Source: an uncultured Blautia sp.
GTDB lineage: Bacteria; Bacillota; Clostridia; Lachnospirales; Lachnospiraceae
Assembly: GCA_900547615.1 (NCBI GenBank)
Contig: URHH01000051.1
Coordinates: 1 to 15,817, forward strand
Length of the DNA stretch: 15,817 nucleotides
Direction of reading: 5' to 3'
In this document: positions 14,993 through 15,817 of the stretch, in pieces
How positions within the stretch are numbered: the first letter of the stretch is position 1
Layout: each line of letters opens with the position of its first letter
Notes under the pieces: generated by a model
Database searches by the model: none
What the model saw: only the letters and a program-made list of their open reading frames with translations
Told to the model about the DNA's origin: nothing
Position numbers and translations under genes: made by a program

Positions 14993-15673
14993 CTATTTTG
15001 CACCGTACTGTTCGTAATATGCGTCTATGGAAGCTTTCAGCGCATCGTCAATAATGACGCGTCCCTGACACTCTCTGTTATAGAGATATTCCACAACCTC
15101 GTCCATAGATACGATTGCCGCTGTATCAAAGCCATAAAGCTCTTTTACCTCGTCAAGCGCGCATTTTTCTCCGCTCTTTCCTACTTCCATGCGGTTTAAA
15201 GATACCATAAGACCTACGATTGTAACGTCCGCAGCTCCTTTTACCTTCGGAACTGTCTCTTCCATAGATTTTCCGGATGTGGTAACATCCTCGATCATGA
15301 CAACTCTGTCCCCGTCTTTTAAGCTGCTTCCAAGAAAGCTTCCCTTGTCTGCGCCGTGGTCTTTTTCTTCCTTACGGTCAGAGCAGTAGCGGATTTCTTT
15401 TCCGTACAGCTCGCTGTATGCCATAGCTGTCACAACTGCAAGAGGGATTCCCTTGTATGCCGGTCCGAACAGTACGTCAAAATCATCTCCGTATGTTTCG
15501 TGGATCGCTTTTGCATAGTATTCCCCGAGTCTTTTTAACTGAGAACCTGTCACATAAGCGCCTGCATTCATAAAGAACGGAGATTTTCTTCCGCTTTTTA
15601 AAGTAAATTCTCCGAATTTGAGCACATCGCTCTCTACCATAAATTCAATAAATTCCTGTTTATACTGTTCCAT
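14993..15673 (-). CDS. pyrE: Orotate phosphoribosyltransferase
   Basis: This 226-residue enzyme joins orotate to PRPP to form OMP, the fifth step of pyrimidine synthesis, in the cytosol as a dimer. The PRPP-binding motif VVMIEDVTTSGKS lies at 124-136. The orotate-side segments FTLKSGRKSPFF (23-34) and GPAYKGIPLA (70-79) are also present, as is the flexible-loop region rich in K, H and D (about 100-112). A GGAGG site 6 nt before the ATG lies between the pyrD stop and this start, a gap of 13 nt, so the two are co-transcribed. Identification is secure. Confidence 0.97.
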   Translation of the reverse strand: MEQYKQEFIEFMVESDVLKFGEFTLKSGRKSPFFMNAGAYVTGSQLKRLGEYYAKAIHETYGDDFDVLFGPAYKGIPLAVVTAMAYSELYGKEIRYCSDRKEEKDHGADKGSFLGSSLKDGDRVVMIEDVTTSGKSMEETVPKVKGAADVTIVGLMVSLNRMEVGKSGEKCALDEVKELYGFDTAAIVSMDEVVEYLYNRECQGRVIIDDALKASIDAYYEQYGAK

Positions 15674-15686
15674 TTTTTACCTCCAA

Positions 15687-15817
15687 TTATTTCACAACGC
15701 CGATGATCTCGTGAATATCTTCTATTTTCTGTCTTTCCATAAATGAACGGATTCCATCTACTACCATTTCTGTTGTCCGCGGCTCAAAAAAGTTTGCTGT
15801 TCCAACGGAAACGGCTG
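15687..15817 (-). CDS. pyrD: Dihydroorotate dehydrogenase, C-terminal end only
   Basis: The last 42 residues of a gene continue past the right edge. AVSVGTANFFEPRT followed by a helix and IEDIHEIIGVVK matches the C-terminus of class 1B PyrD, which oxidises dihydroorotate to orotate on an FMN-containing barrel; GTANF contributes to the phosphate-binding end of FMN. Class 1B normally pairs with PyrK, whose gene would be expected further upstream, outside the window. The link to pyrE just downstream strengthens the call. Confidence 0.93.
   Translation of the reverse strand, partial: AVSVGTANFFEPRTTEMVVDGIRSFMERQKIEDIHEIIGVVK

Overview
The window looks like ordinary chromosome from a low-to-moderate-GC anaerobic Firmicute, most likely Lachnospiraceae (Blautia/Dorea/Mediterraneibacter-like). 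That placement is inferred from protein style: a clostridial flavodiiron protein, a VanZ-like protein, a short GntR regulator beside clpC, and small uncharacterised membrane proteins. Every gene I can support is on the minus strand, so transcription runs from high to low coordinates. No mobile elements, RNA genes or CRISPR arrays were seen.

Region A (15817 to 11374) is the tail of a pyrimidine operon: the last 42 codons of pyrD, then pyrE, a 50-residue membrane protein too short for usual ORF cut-offs, a VanZ-like protein, a small three-helix membrane protein, an HD-domain phosphohydrolase and a large M29-type aminopeptidase. Gaps are short or are stop/start overlaps, so this reads as one transcription unit. 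No terminator is visible at its end.

Region B (11378 to 5019) is a purine operon, purE-purM-purN-purD, continuing without a break into fprA (flavodiiron protein), alkD (alkylation repair) and an SseB-family gene, and ending at a clear intrinsic terminator. It starts from a near-consensus sigma-A-type promoter, with a 15-nt direct repeat in 20-nt phase just upstream. purM is broken: comparison with the conserved PurM sequence implies a 17-nt deletion removing the ENIPR segment and shifting the frame. Either the strain cannot make PurM from this locus or the assembly is wrong here.

Region C (4958 to 88) is a protein-quality and DNA-repair cluster: a YtrA-type GntR regulator overlapping clpC by 4 nt, a small beta-rich protein of unknown function with its own promoter, and radA, ending at a terminator. 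In Bacillus and many clostridia clpC sits with ctsR-mcsA-mcsB and radA. Here the GntR gene occupies the regulator position.

The leftmost 81 bases may hold the 3' end of a convergent plus-strand gene. I do not see a clearly novel system. The items most worth checking are the purM deletion, the phased repeat before purE, the GntR-clpC coupling and the unannotated 50-aa protein.
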